64,000 bases of DNA from assembly GCF_018596335.1 (NCBI RefSeq), contig NZ_JAHEPS010000001.1:372001-436000 (forward strand). Direction: 5' to 3'. The DNA comes from Shewanella jiangmenensis. GTDB taxonomy: Bacteria > Pseudomonadota > Gammaproteobacteria > Enterobacterales > Shewanellaceae. Shown piece by piece: positions 18,343-27,668 of this stretch (within the stretch, counting starts at the first letter, position 1; every line of letters begins with the position of its first letter). A program made the position numbers and the translations under genes. Below the pieces are notes generated by a model. That model searched no databases, had not been told where the DNA came from, and saw only the letters and a program-made list of their open reading frames with translations.

Positions 18343-19221
18343 ATGACATCCCCATTCCACACAATTGGCCTGATTGGCAAACCCCATCACACTGGTACCA
18401 ACCTGACATTAAAGCGACTTCACCATTGGCTGGGCAGCCAGGGGTTTGAAGTGTTGGTCGAAGAGCGGGTGGCAGCCGAGTTGGGTGCCAATGTCAAAGC
18501 GGTTGATTTATTGGAAATTGGCAACCGCTGCGATTTGGCGATTGTAGTCGGCGGCGATGGCAATATGCTGGGCGCCGCAAGGGTGCTGGCCCGTTTCGAT
18601 GTGGGTGTGATTGGGGTAAACCGGGGTAACCTCGGTTTTTTGACCGACTTGCCACCCGATGACTTTGAAGAAATGCTCGCGGCTGTACTGGATGGCGAAT
18701 TTGTCACCGAGCATCGTTTTTTACTTGAGGCCGAAGTGCATCGACATGGCGCCATCAAAGCCAGCAACACCGCAGTAAACGAAGCCGTGCTGCACCCGGG
18801 CAAAATCGCCCACATGATTGAATATGAAGTCTATATCGACAATCAGTTCATGTACTCTCAACGCGCCGACGGCATGATAGTGTCAACCCCCACCGGCTCA
18901 ACGGCCTACTCATTGTCGGCGGGTGGCGCCATTCTTACCCCCAACCTGCAGGCACTGATTTTGGTGCCCATGTTCCCCCATACCCTGTCATGCCGCCCGA
19001 TTGTGGTGGATGCCAACAGCACCATCAAACTGGTGGTTTCGCCTGAAAATGGTGAAAACCTCGAAGTAAGCTGCGACGGTCACGTCACCCTGGCGGTAAT
19101 GCCCGGCGATGAAATCATCATCCGCCAAAGCAGCGAGCGGCTGCGCCTTATTCACCCGAAAAACTACAACTACTTCCACGTGCTTCGAAATAAGCTAGGT
19201 TGGGGCAGTAAACTGTTTTAA
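18343..19221 (+). CDS. nadK: NAD kinase
   Basis: The 292-residue enzyme carries the NAD kinase GGDG motif at about residue 70 ([14 protein letters not shown]), [10 protein letters not shown], the ATP/NAD-site segment [16 protein letters not shown], and the conserved [11 protein letters not shown]. It phosphorylates NAD to NADP. Length matches E. coli NadK. It diverges from grpE across 100 bases, the common gammaproteobacterial arrangement. No clear ribosome binding site precedes the ATG. Confidence 0.97.
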   Translation: MTSPFHTIGLIGKPHHTGTNLTLKRLHHWLGSQGFEVLVEERVAAELGANVKAVDLLEIGNRCDLAIVVGGDGNMLGAARVLARFDVGVIGVNRGNLGFLTDLPPDDFEEMLAAVLDGEFVTEHRFLLEAEVHRHGAIKASNTAVNEAVLHPGKIAHMIEYEVYIDNQFMYSQRADGMIVSTPTGSTAYSLSAGGAILTPNLQALILVPMFPHTLSCRPIVVDANSTIKLVVSPENGENLEVSCDGHVTLAVMPGDEIIIRQSSERLRLIHPKNYNYFHVLRNKLGWGSKLF

Positions 19222-19467
19222 GCCTAGCCGCCCTTTTTGGGCATTGGTTTTCAAATCGGTAATCAGCACTACAAAATCGCTCAAACCTACTTTTTGCCAG
19301 GCCTTGAGCACACCTTCGCACCTGCTGCGCAATCTTAAATAAATTCTATGACTATCAATAGCCTTGATGACAGCCTTAAGCCGAATACTCAAGTGACGCA
19401 ACTTTTTGCGACGCGCATCACATTAGCGATAACTGCATTACCTCTATATAAGCAACAGCTTTGAAAT

Positions 19468-19481
19468 AATCTGATCAGATT
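19468..19481. promoter_or_regulatory. 14-bp perfect palindrome, possible operator
   Basis: AATCTGATCAGATT is its own reverse complement. It lies about 310 bases before lldP in an AT-rich stretch. Which protein, if any, binds is unknown. Confidence 0.35.
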
Positions 19482-19577
19482 TTTGCGTCTGTGTCATCAT
19501 TATTGCCCCTCAAGGCGAGGATAGCGGCAAATTCCACAGCTGCTATAACCAAAAACCATAAGAACCCATCGCCGATG

Positions 19578-19593
19578 CGCGAGCTGGATCACA
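19578..19593. promoter_or_regulatory. CRP-like binding site upstream of lldP
   Basis: CGCGA-N6-TCACA matches 8 of 10 positions of the CRP core TGTGA-N6-TCACA. It lies about 200 bases before the lldP start. Catabolite-type control of lactate genes by CRP would be reasonable, but this is a sequence match only. Confidence 0.45.
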
Positions 19594-19788
19594 TTCCAGA
19601 CCAAAGACGACTGGAGCGAACTCCCAATGCCTGATATTTCTCAAAGGTTTCCGGCTTGGAATGATCTCAATCAAGTTTTTAGCACGGCAAAAACCGTTTT
19701 ATGGTGGCCTGCAATCGCCGCAGCCCAAAAACAATCAAGGCGATAAGCCGGCTCGCCGGCAACACAAGCAACCCCAGAAGAGGCAATC

Positions 19789-21432
19789 ATGACTTTCGTT
19801 CAACTTCTTGCCAGCCTGTCACCTGTGATAAGCGTAATGCTGTTCCTGGTGCTGCTCCGGCTCCCCGCATCCAAGGCCATGCCAATCTCGGCGCTGGTCA
19901 CCGCCCTTGCCGCCGTGCTGGTGTGGCAGATGGATCTCAAGATGCTGAGTGCATCTGTGGTAGAAGGGCTGCTGTCGGCCCTGACGCCGCTGTCTATCAT
20001 CTTTGGCGCAGTGTTTTTGCTGAACACCCTCAAATATTCAGGCGCCATGGACACCATTCGCGCCGGCTTTACCAATATCAGCGCCGATGCGCGGGTACAG
20101 GTCATCATCATCTGCTGGCTGTTTGGCGCCTTTATTGAAGGCTCGGCAGGTTTCGGCACCCCAGCCGCCATTGGCGCGCCGTTGTTGGTGCTGCTCGGTA
20201 TTCCGCCGGTCGCCGCAGCCGTGGTGGCGCTTATTGCCGACTCGGCCAGTGTGTCATTCGGTGCCATAGGTTTGCCGGTACTCTTTGGGATGGAACAAGG
20301 ACTGATTGAAGGCGGCAGCAGCATGGCGGCGGCGCAAATCGCCGAGCATGGCGGCCATTTCAGCGACTACGCCCGCTTTATCGCCATGCACATGATAAGT
20401 ATCGACCTGGTTACCGGCACCCTTATTCCGCTGGTGATGGTGATGGTGCTGACCGGCTTCTTTGGCCGCAACAAGTCCTTTGCCGAAGGCTTGGCGATTT
20501 GGAAATTTGCGTTCTTTGCCGGCCTTGCCTTCACGGTTCCGGCCTGGGCCATCAACTATCTGGCCGGGCCTGAGTTCCCGTCTGTGATTGGTGCCCTGAT
20601 TGGCATGGCTCTGGTCATTCCGGTTGCCCGCAAAGGCTGGCTGCTGCCAAGCACCCCCTGGCATGATTTCGAAACCGACGAGAGCAGCGACGCCAAAGCC
20701 AATCAGGGCGAAGTACGCTTCAGCCAGCTTGCGGCCTGGACTCCTTATCTGGTGATGGCAGCCCTTTTGGTGGCAAGCCGCACCATAGCGCCGCTCAAAA
20801 GCTGGCTTAACAGCTTTAACTTGAGCTGGACCAATCTTTTGGGCACCGAACTTAAGGCAAGCTTCGCCACGCTGTACGCGCCGGGCGCCTTCTTCGTGCT
20901 GGTGTGTGTGCTTGGATTTGTACTCTTTAAGATGCGCCGCGAGGCCATCAGTGAATCCTTGTCAGTGTCACTTAAGTCGATGGTACCGACCGTGATTTCC
21001 CTTGGTGCCTCTGTGCCCATGGTAAAAATCTTTTTGAACTCGGGCGCCAATGAGGCAGGTCTTGCCTCTATGCCGGTGGCGCTCGCCGACATGCTGGCAG
21101 GCTCCATGGGCGCGGTTTGGAACTGGATGGCACCCGTGGTGGGGATTTTCGGCGCGTTTCTGTCTGGCAGTGCCACCTTCTCCAACATGATGTTCTCCGG
21201 GCTTCAATACAGCGTGGCCGATAACATTGGCGCCAACCATGCGCTGACGCTGGCCTTGCAGGGTATTGGTGCCAACGCAGGTAACATGATGTGTGTGATG
21301 AACGTGGTTGCCGCCGCTACAGTGGTGGGTATGGCGGGCCGCGAGTCTGAAATCATCCGTAAGACCATGCCGGTGGCTCTGGGCTATGCCCTGGTTGCGG
21401 GCACAATAGCGGCGCTGTGGGGCGGATTCTAA
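19789..21432 (+). CDS. lldP: Lactate permease LldP
   Basis: The 547-residue polytopic protein belongs to the L-lactate permease (LctP/LldP) family, with 12-14 predicted membrane helices. Family segments are visible: [34 protein letters not shown] and [18 protein letters not shown]. It imports D- and L-lactate with protons across the inner membrane. An AGAGG site supports the ATG. It heads a plus-strand lactate cluster with the D-lactate dehydrogenase, lldE, lldF and lldG downstream; a 258-base gap with two hairpins separates it from the dehydrogenase. Confidence 0.95.
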   Translation: MTFVQLLASLSPVISVMLFLVLLRLPASKAMPISALVTALAAVLVWQMDLKMLSASVVEGLLSALTPLSIIFGAVFLLNTLKYSGAMDTIRAGFTNISADARVQVIIICWLFGAFIEGSAGFGTPAAIGAPLLVLLGIPPVAAAVVALIADSASVSFGAIGLPVLFGMEQGLIEGGSSMAAAQIAEHGGHFSDYARFIAMHMISIDLVTGTLIPLVMVMVLTGFFGRNKSFAEGLAIWKFAFFAGLAFTVPAWAINYLAGPEFPSVIGALIGMALVIPVARKGWLLPSTPWHDFETDESSDAKANQGEVRFSQLAAWTPYLVMAALLVASRTIAPLKSWLNSFNLSWTNLLGTELKASFATLYAPGAFFVLVCVLGFVLFKMRREAISESLSVSLKSMVPTVISLGASVPMVKIFLNSGANEAGLASMPVALADMLAGSMGAVWNWMAPVVGIFGAFLSGSATFSNMMFSGLQYSVADNIGANHALTLALQGIGANAGNMMCVMNVVAAATVVGMAGRESEIIRKTMPVALGYALVAGTIAALWGGF

Positions 21433-21454
21433 GCGCAAATTGCCTTGCTCACCT

Positions 21455-21496
21455 CTTGCCCGCCTAATGTGCCGATTAAGGCACAAGGCGGGCAAG
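21455..21496 (+). other. Long RNA hairpin between lldP and dld
   Basis: An 11-bp outer stem (CTTGCCCGCCT with its complement) and a 6-bp inner stem (TGTGCC/GGCACA) are separated by a 2-base bulge. No T-run follows, so it is unlikely to be an intrinsic terminator and may instead protect or attenuate the transcript. Confidence 0.6.
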
Positions 21497-21614
21497 GACT
21501 TCGTAAATACGCCGCATCGATTTACAAGCAGCAGATCTTTAAAAGCAGCATCAAGATAAAACGCAACAAATAGAAGAGCCTGCCTAAAGCGCCATCAGAG
21601 CGAACTACAGGCCA

Positions 21615-21641
21615 TTAAAAAGCGCCCAAGACTCTTGGGCG
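21615..21641 (-). terminator. Terminator-like hairpin oriented antisense to the lld cluster
   Basis: An 8-bp stem CGCCCAAG with an ACT loop is preceded by AAAAAG on the plus strand, so a T-run follows it only on the minus strand. No minus-strand gene lies nearby. Confidence 0.45.
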
Positions 21642-21690
21642 ACTTTCAACGCCCGACTGATTACAGTCGCTTGAGTGTAGAGAGCACATT

Positions 21691-24582
21691 ATGTCTGTCG
21701 ATAACAACACTGTAGATCCCAAAACCGCTTCAGGGCTCAAGGCCGCCGTGGAGCTTAAAAACATAGTCTCCAAAATAATCGACTATGAAACCCTCTCCAC
21801 TGAGCTTAAAGCCAGTCTCGGGGAGAAGGCGGTAAGCCGCGACCCGGTGCGCCGCTTTGCCTGGTCAACCGACGCCAGTTACTTTCGCATCGTGCCCGAA
21901 GTGGTGGTCCACGCCGACAATCTTGAGCAGGTGAAGGCCACCTTAAGCCTGGCCCGCAAGCACGGCGCCCCTGTGACCTTTCGCGCCGCCGGCACCAGTC
22001 TGTCGGGCCAGGCCATCGGCCCGGGGATTTTGCTGAAACTTGGTCACGATGGGTTCAGAGCGGTAAAGGTGAGCGACGATGGCACCAAGGTCACTTTGGG
22101 GGCTGCGGTTATCGGCGCTGACGCCAACGCGGCGCTTAAACCTTTGGATAAAAAAATCGGCCCGGATCCCGCCACCCTCGCCTCGGCCATGATTGGCGGC
22201 ATAGTCAACAACAATGCCTCCGGCATGTGCTGCGGCACCGCGCAAAACAGCTATCAGACAGTCGCCTCGATGAAACTACTGCTCGCCGATGGCACAGCGC
22301 TGGATACCGGCTGTGACACATCGCGGCATTGCTTTCGTCAAAGTCATGCTGAGCTGCTTGATGGCCTTGCTAAGCTTGCTGCCATGGTCAAAGCCGACGA
22401 CGCCCTCGCCGCCCGCATTCGTAAAAAATACGCCATTAAAAACACCACAGGCTACAGCCTCAATGCCCTGGTGGATTTTGAAGAGCCCTTCGATATTTTG
22501 AATCACCTGATGGTGGGCAGCGAAGGCACCCTGGCGTTTGTGGATGAAGTGACCTACCACACAGTGGATGAAGCCCGTTTCAAGGCCTCTGCCATGGCGG
22601 TGTTCTTCTCCATGGAAGATGCTGCGAGCGCCATTCCGTTTTTGATTGGCGACAGTGTCGCCGCCGCCGAGCTGCTGGACTGGGCCTCTATCAAGGCTGT
22701 GACCGGCAAAAAAGGCATGCCGCTATGGCTTAAAGACTTGCCCGAAGGCGCGGCAATTTTGCTGATTGAGTCCCGCGCCAGCGATGCGCAAACGCTTAAA
22801 GCCTACACAGACGAAGTGATTGGCAAGATTGCCCACATTCCTACCTGGCAACCCATTGAATTCAGTACCGATGCAGCCGTTTACAGCAAGTACTGGGCGA
22901 TGCGCTCGGGGCTGTTCCCGATTATTGGCGGTGAGCGGCCCAAGGGCAGCTCGGTCATTATCGAAGACGTGGCCTTTGAAGTGCAACACCTGGCGGCAGC
23001 CGCCAGGGATTTAACGGCGCTGTTCCATAAACACGGCTATCCCGAAGGCGTGATTTACGGCCATGCGCTGGCGGGGAACTTCCACTTTATCATCACACCC
23101 ACCTTCGCCACCCAGGCCGACATCGACCGCTTCCACGGCTTTATGCAGGATGTGGCCGAGATGGTCATCCACACCTACGACGGCTCAATGAAGGCCGAGC
23201 ACGGCACCGGCCGCGCAGTGGCGCCCTTTGTGGAAATGGAATGGGGCAGCGATGCCTACACCCTGATGAAAAACATCAAGGCGCTGTTTGACCCGACAGG
23301 TATGTTAAACCCCGGCGTTATCCTCAATGACGACACCCAGGTGCACGTGAAAAACATCAAGCCCTGCCCGGTGGTGGACGACCTGGTGGACAAGTGTATC
23401 GAGTGCGGCTTTTGTGAAAAGACCTGCCCGACCTCGGCCCTTAACCTCACCCCAAGGCAGCGTATCGCGACCCTCAGGGAAATCAGCCGCCTAGAGCAAA
23501 CTGGCGACAGCGCCGCTGCCGAAGAGCTTCGCGCCGCCGCCAAATACGATGTGGTGGATACCTGCGCCGCCTGTCAGCTGTGTACCATCGCCTGCCCGGT
23601 GGACAACAGCATGGGCCAGCTGGTGCGCAAGCTTCGCACCCCCTACATCAGCACCACAGAGCAAAAGGTACTCGACTTCCAGGCCAAGCACTTTGGCGCC
23701 GTGAATCAGGTGATAAGCACAGGATTCGATGCCCTTGGCGTTATCCATCGCATCACAGGCGACAGCCTCACCTCGGGCTTGATGAAATTCGGCCGGATGA
23801 TCTCCAAAGAAGTGCCCTACTGGGACCCAAGTTTCCCCAAAGGCGGCAGCCTGCCGAAGGTGTCGGCGCCCAAGCCCGGCCGCGAAACCTTGGTGTATTT
23901 CCCCGCCTGTGGCGGTCGTACCTTCGGCCCCACGCCACTCGATACCGACAAGCGGCCGCTGCCTGAGGTAGTGGTAACTGTGCTTGAGCGCGCCGGCTAC
24001 AATGTGGTGGTACCCGAGCACGGCCGAAGCCTGTGCTGCGGCCAGATGTGGGAGTCCAAGGGCGATTTCAAGAACGCCGATGCCAAGCGGCTCGAGTTGA
24101 TTGAGGCACTTAAAGCCAAATCCGATAACGGCAAGCTCAAGGTCCTGGTCGATGCGCTCTCCTGTACCAAGCGCACCCTGGGCGGCGAACCGGATATTGA
24201 AATCCTCGATCTGGTGGAATTCCTCCATGATGAAGTGCTGCCGCGCCTGACTCTGAGCCCCAAGGAGGTGGTTACCCTGCACCTGGGCTGCAGCGCCAAA
24301 CACCTCAAGGTGGAAGATAAGATGCAGGCCATCGCCCAGCTCTGTGCCAAACAGGTGCACCGTCCTGCAGGTATCGACTGCTGTGGTTATGCCGGAGAGA
24401 AAGGCCTCTACAAGCCTGAAATCAACGAGGTAGCGCTTCGGAATATCAAAAAGCTGCTGCCGGTCGGCGTGAAGGAAGGCTACTACGCCAACCGTATGTG
24501 TGAAGTTGGCCTTGGCAAGCACAGCGGCATCCCCTACCGCCACCTGGTGTATCTGGTGGAAGAATGTAGCCGCGGTAACTGA
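21691..24582 (+). CDS. dld: FAD/Fe-S D-lactate dehydrogenase (Dld-II type)
   Basis: The 963-residue product has an N-terminal FAD_binding_4 domain (about 65-240, with TFRAAGTSLSGQAIGPGI), a FAD-linked oxidase C domain (to about 545), two 4Fe-4S motifs at about 569 (CIECGFCEKTCP) and 624 (CAACQLCTIACP), and a C-terminal heterodisulfide-reductase-like CCG module (LCCGQM about 781, DCCGYAG about 897). This matches the respiratory D-lactate dehydrogenase characterised in Shewanella. It oxidises D-lactate to pyruvate and passes electrons toward quinones. A terminator follows before lldE. Confidence 0.93.
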   Translation: MSVDNNTVDPKTASGLKAAVELKNIVSKIIDYETLSTELKASLGEKAVSRDPVRRFAWSTDASYFRIVPEVVVHADNLEQVKATLSLARKHGAPVTFRAAGTSLSGQAIGPGILLKLGHDGFRAVKVSDDGTKVTLGAAVIGADANAALKPLDKKIGPDPATLASAMIGGIVNNNASGMCCGTAQNSYQTVASMKLLLADGTALDTGCDTSRHCFRQSHAELLDGLAKLAAMVKADDALAARIRKKYAIKNTTGYSLNALVDFEEPFDILNHLMVGSEGTLAFVDEVTYHTVDEARFKASAMAVFFSMEDAASAIPFLIGDSVAAAELLDWASIKAVTGKKGMPLWLKDLPEGAAILLIESRASDAQTLKAYTDEVIGKIAHIPTWQPIEFSTDAAVYSKYWAMRSGLFPIIGGERPKGSSVIIEDVAFEVQHLAAAARDLTALFHKHGYPEGVIYGHALAGNFHFIITPTFATQADIDRFHGFMQDVAEMVIHTYDGSMKAEHGTGRAVAPFVEMEWGSDAYTLMKNIKALFDPTGMLNPGVILNDDTQVHVKNIKPCPVVDDLVDKCIECGFCEKTCPTSALNLTPRQRIATLREISRLEQTGDSAAAEELRAAAKYDVVDTCAACQLCTIACPVDNSMGQLVRKLRTPYISTTEQKVLDFQAKHFGAVNQVISTGFDALGVIHRITGDSLTSGLMKFGRMISKEVPYWDPSFPKGGSLPKVSAPKPGRETLVYFPACGGRTFGPTPLDTDKRPLPEVVVTVLERAGYNVVVPEHGRSLCCGQMWESKGDFKNADAKRLELIEALKAKSDNGKLKVLVDALSCTKRTLGGEPDIEILDLVEFLHDEVLPRLTLSPKEVVTLHLGCSAKHLKVEDKMQAIAQLCAKQVHRPAGIDCCGYAGEKGLYKPEINEVALRNIKKLLPVGVKEGYYANRMCEVGLGKHSGIPYRHLVYLVEECSRGN

Positions 24583-24601
24583 TCCGCACGTTAAACCTCA
24601 T

Positions 24602-24632
24602 CAAAAAAGGTCGCAGAATTGCGGCCTTTTTC
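24602..24632 (+). terminator. Rho-independent terminator after dld
   Basis: A 12-bp stem (AAAAAGGTCGCA with one G-U pair), GAAT loop and T5 tail lies 20 bases past the dld stop. It implies that lldEFG can be transcribed separately. Confidence 0.88.
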
Positions 24633-24741
24633 ATTTTAAATCAGCGCATTAAAACTTTTGCATTTTTGCAAAAAAGCAATCTCGCATTTACTGAAATACC
24701 ACTGTTTTGAATGGGGTTTTAGGCCTATAGTGAAATGCCAT

Positions 24742-24769
24742 AGGGGTTATGCATCTTTGGCATACCCCT
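24742..24769 (+). other. Hairpin in the lldE leader region
   Basis: AGGGGT-T-ATGC pairs with GCATACCCCT, giving a 10-bp stem with a single-base bulge, about 65 bases before lldE. It may be an operator or a transcript structure. Confidence 0.4.
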
Positions 24770-24834
24770 TTGAATGTCCACAGAGGCCGCCCGAGCGGCC
24801 CGCTAAATTGCATGTCGGCAACGGGACCAACAAG

Positions 24835-25578
24835 ATGAAAATAGCCCTCTTCACGCCTTGCCTGGTAAACCAGATGATGCCCGAGGTTGCAGTGGCAACC
24901 CTGTCGGTACTGGAAAAACTGGGTCATCAGGTGATCTTCCCCCAAGGCCAAACCTGCTGCGGCCAACCCATGACCAACTCTGGCTGCTTCAACGAAGCCA
25001 AAAACACCACCATGAAACTGCTGAACGCCTTCAAAGGCGTGGAGTGCGACGCCATTGTCTGTCCGGCGGCGTCCTGTTTGGTGGCAGCCAAAGAGAACTT
25101 CCATGAATTCGATAAAAGCGCCGAAGCCAAAGCCGTTATCGACAAGCTGTTTGAACTGACCGAATTTTTGCACGATGTGGCGCCCGTAACGGCCTTTCGC
25201 AGACCACTCAATAAAAAGCTCAGCCTGCAGCTCAGTTGCCACGGTATCCGTATGCTGGATTTGGCCGCGCCCACTGAGTACATGGGGCCGCGCTACAACA
25301 AGATGGAAGCCCTGCTGTCACGTATCGACGGCGTTGAGATTTGCTACCCGGAGCGGCGTGATGAATGCTGCGGCTTTGGCGGCACCTTCAGCGTGGATGA
25401 AGGCTCGGTGTCTGCCAAGATGGGCAAAGACAAGGCCCAGGCCCACGCCGACACAGGCGCGGACTATGCAGTAGGCTTTGACCCCAGCTGCCTGATGCAC
25501 CTCGATGGCACCATCCGCCGTAAGGGCCTTGCCATCGAAACCCGCCACCTTGCCCAAATTCTTGATTTGGCGCTGTAA
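24835..25578 (+). CDS. lldE: L-lactate dehydrogenase complex subunit LldE
   Basis: The 247-residue protein is LldE (YkgE): two Cys-rich CCG repeats, the first in TCCGQPMTNSGCFNEAK at about residue 41 and the second in DECCGFGGTFSVDEGSVS at about 177, each of the CX(n)CCGX(n)CxxC type that binds Fe-S. With LldF and LldG it oxidises L-lactate to pyruvate. Start chosen at ATG 24835 because MKIALFTPCL matches the family start; the upstream extension to 24658 has no homologous look. Only a weak GGGA precedes it. LldF begins 11 bases later. Confidence 0.93.
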   Translation: MKIALFTPCLVNQMMPEVAVATLSVLEKLGHQVIFPQGQTCCGQPMTNSGCFNEAKNTTMKLLNAFKGVECDAIVCPAASCLVAAKENFHEFDKSAEAKAVIDKLFELTEFLHDVAPVTAFRRPLNKKLSLQLSCHGIRMLDLAAPTEYMGPRYNKMEALLSRIDGVEICYPERRDECCGFGGTFSVDEGSVSAKMGKDKAQAHADTGADYAVGFDPSCLMHLDGTIRRKGLAIETRHLAQILDLAL

Positions 25579-25589
25579 CGGAGGTCGTC

Positions 25590-27002
25590 ATGGAGCGAAA
25601 AGTACAAACCCATGCCAAGGCGGCCGAGATTTTCTGCCGCGATGAGAGTCGGGTCGATTGGCACTCCAAAGCCTTGTGGGTGCTGCGTGAAAAGCGTGAC
25701 CGCGCCGCCGGAAGCCTGCCCGAGTGGGAGGAGCTGCGCGCCCTTGGCTCCCAAATCAAGCTGCATACCTTAAGCCATCTTGGTCAGTATCTGGAAACCT
25801 TTGAAGCCAACTGCCTCAAGCGCGGCATTCAGGTGCACTGGGCCAAAGATGGCGCCGAGCACAACCGTATCGCGCTGGAGATTTTAAGGCGCCATCAGGT
25901 GAAAAAACTGGTCAAATCCAAGTCGATGCTCACCGAAGAGTGCCATTTAAACCCCTTCCTCGAAGGTCATGGCATCGAGGTCATCGACACCGACCTTGGC
26001 GAGCGCATTATTCAGCTCAATCACCAGCCGCCCTCGCACATTGTGGTGCCTGCCATCCACATGAAAAAAGAGGAAGTGGGCGAGCTGTTTCACGACAAGC
26101 TTGGCACCCCCAAGGGTCAAAGTGACCCAACCCGCCTGACCCGCGCCGCCCGCGCCCACCTGCGGGAGCAGTTCCTGAGCGCCGATGCGGCCATGACCGG
26201 GGTTAACATGGCCGTGGCCAGCGAAGGCGCCGTGATTGTGTGCACCAACGAAGGCAACGCCGATATGGGCGCCAACCTGCCCAAATTGCAGCTGCACTCC
26301 ATGGGCATCGACAAAATAGTACCGGACATGGACAGCGCAGCTGTGCTCCTTCGGATGCTGGCCCGCAACGCCACTGGTCAGCCAATCACCACCTATTCCA
26401 GTCTCTACCGCGGCGCCAAAGCCGGCGGCGAGATGCACATCATCATTGTGGACAATGGCCGCAGCGAAATGATGCGCGACAAGATTTTGGGCGAAGCGCT
26501 CAAATGTATCCGCTGTGGTGGCTGCCTCAACACCTGCCCTGTGTACCGCCGAAGTGGCGGCTACAGCTATGGTCACACCATCCCCGGCCCCATCGGTATT
26601 GCCGTGGGCGCCGATGAGGATGAAACCCATTCCAGCCCCTGGGCCTGCACCCTGTGTGGCTCCTGCAGCTTTGTCTGCCCCACCAAGGTGCCGCTGGACA
26701 AGATTATTTTCCACCGTCGCCGTCTCTACGCCGAACGTGGCAGCCTGCCCTATGGCAAAGGCAGCTACATGCCGCTGGTCGGCCGTTTTATGGCAAGCGA
26801 AACCCTGTTAAACACTGGTATGGCAGCGGCGCGCACCGCGCTGGCCATTCTGCCCCACAGCCTGCTCAAACCCATGAGTGGCGCCTGGGGCAAATACCGT
26901 GAGCTGCCCACAGCGCCGGGCTCAAGCTTCGAGGGTTGGCTTAAGAAAAATCGGCCAGAGCTTTTGGTAAAGAGCACCAAGAACAGCAAGGGGGAGAACT
27001 GA
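25590..27002 (+). CDS. lldF: L-lactate dehydrogenase complex subunit LldF
   Basis: The 470-residue protein has an N-terminal LUD domain (about 60-295) and two 4Fe-4S motifs, CIRCGGCLNTCP at about 307 and CTLCGSCSFVCP at about 353, then a C-terminal helical tail. This is LldF (YkgF), the electron-carrying subunit of the three-part L-lactate oxidising system. GGAGG lies 6 bases before its ATG. It runs into lldG with a one-base gap, so the three genes are a tight operon. Confidence 0.95.
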   Translation: MERKVQTHAKAAEIFCRDESRVDWHSKALWVLREKRDRAAGSLPEWEELRALGSQIKLHTLSHLGQYLETFEANCLKRGIQVHWAKDGAEHNRIALEILRRHQVKKLVKSKSMLTEECHLNPFLEGHGIEVIDTDLGERIIQLNHQPPSHIVVPAIHMKKEEVGELFHDKLGTPKGQSDPTRLTRAARAHLREQFLSADAAMTGVNMAVASEGAVIVCTNEGNADMGANLPKLQLHSMGIDKIVPDMDSAAVLLRMLARNATGQPITTYSSLYRGAKAGGEMHIIIVDNGRSEMMRDKILGEALKCIRCGGCLNTCPVYRRSGGYSYGHTIPGPIGIAVGADEDETHSSPWACTLCGSCSFVCPTKVPLDKIIFHRRRLYAERGSLPYGKGSYMPLVGRFMASETLLNTGMAAARTALAILPHSLLKPMSGAWGKYRELPTAPGSSFEGWLKKNRPELLVKSTKNSKGEN

Positions 27003-27003
27003 T

Positions 27004-27597
27004 ATGTCCAAGCAAGCCATTCTCGATGCGCTGAAAACCTCCGCCATGGCGGATGTGGCCATGCCTGAGCTTAAAAGCATCGGCAATCAGCTGTCCCAGG
27101 TGGAGCTTGAAAGCCGCCTTGAAACCAACCTCGCCACAGTGGCAGGCAAACTGGAGCCGGGCGGCATTGAGGCGTTAAAGGCGCACACCCAAAGCCTGAT
27201 GGCACAAGGCAAAGTCGTGCTGTCCCTGGTAGACGGCGTGCCCGGCAACCGTGAGCTCACCGCGTCCCCCCACGCCCTGGCGGATGTGGATTTTGCGGTT
27301 ATCCCCGGCGAGCTCGCAGTAGCAGAAAACGGCGCTGTCTGGGTGACGGAAGCGGCGTTAAGCCAGGGTGAGCAGGCCGCCCGCATCGCCCCTTTTATCT
27401 GTGAGAATCTGCTGCTGGTGGTGCGCCGCGATGCCATAGTCGCCGACATGCATCAGGCTATGGGCCGTATCGGTAAGCTTGAAGATGAACTGGGCTTTGG
27501 GGTCTTTATTGCCGGACCATCCAAAACCGCCGATATCGAGCAAGCCTTGGTGGTGGGTGCCCACGGCGCCTGTAGCCTGGCGCTGTATTTGATTTAG
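27004..27597 (+). CDS. lldG: L-lactate dehydrogenase complex subunit LldG
   Basis: This 197-residue product is a single LUD-domain protein matching LldG (YkgG). The C-terminal core reads FGVFIAGPSKTADIEQALV and VGAHGACSLALYLI, typical for the family. It is needed with LldE and LldF for growth on L-lactate; its exact part is not known. It is the last gene of lldEFG, with GGGGGAG just before its start, and ends in a strong bidirectional terminator. Confidence 0.93.
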   Translation: MSKQAILDALKTSAMADVAMPELKSIGNQLSQVELESRLETNLATVAGKLEPGGIEALKAHTQSLMAQGKVVLSLVDGVPGNRELTASPHALADVDFAVIPGELAVAENGAVWVTEAALSQGEQAARIAPFICENLLLVVRRDAIVADMHQAMGRIGKLEDELGFGVFIAGPSKTADIEQALVVGAHGACSLALYLI

Positions 27598-27611
27598 CGC
27601 TCGCTTTCGAG

Positions 27612-27646
27612 AAACAAAAACGCCGCGAATTCGCGGCGTTTTGTTT
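27612..27646. terminator. Bidirectional rho-independent terminator
   Basis: A long stem centred on CGCCGCGAATTCGCGGCG with A- and T-rich arms lies between lldG and the convergent TonB-C gene. Confidence 0.92.
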
Positions 27647-27668
27647 ATCACCTTTTATTGGCGAGCCG

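Larger units (their letters stand above)
19222..19788 (+). other. Long regulatory region upstream of lldP
   Basis: This 567-base stretch has no gene. It is AT-richer than its flanks in the first 300 bases. It contains a 14-bp perfect palindrome and a CRP-like site (both listed). No rho-independent terminator for nadK is evident. Its length suggests complex control of the lactate permease. Confidence 0.6.
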
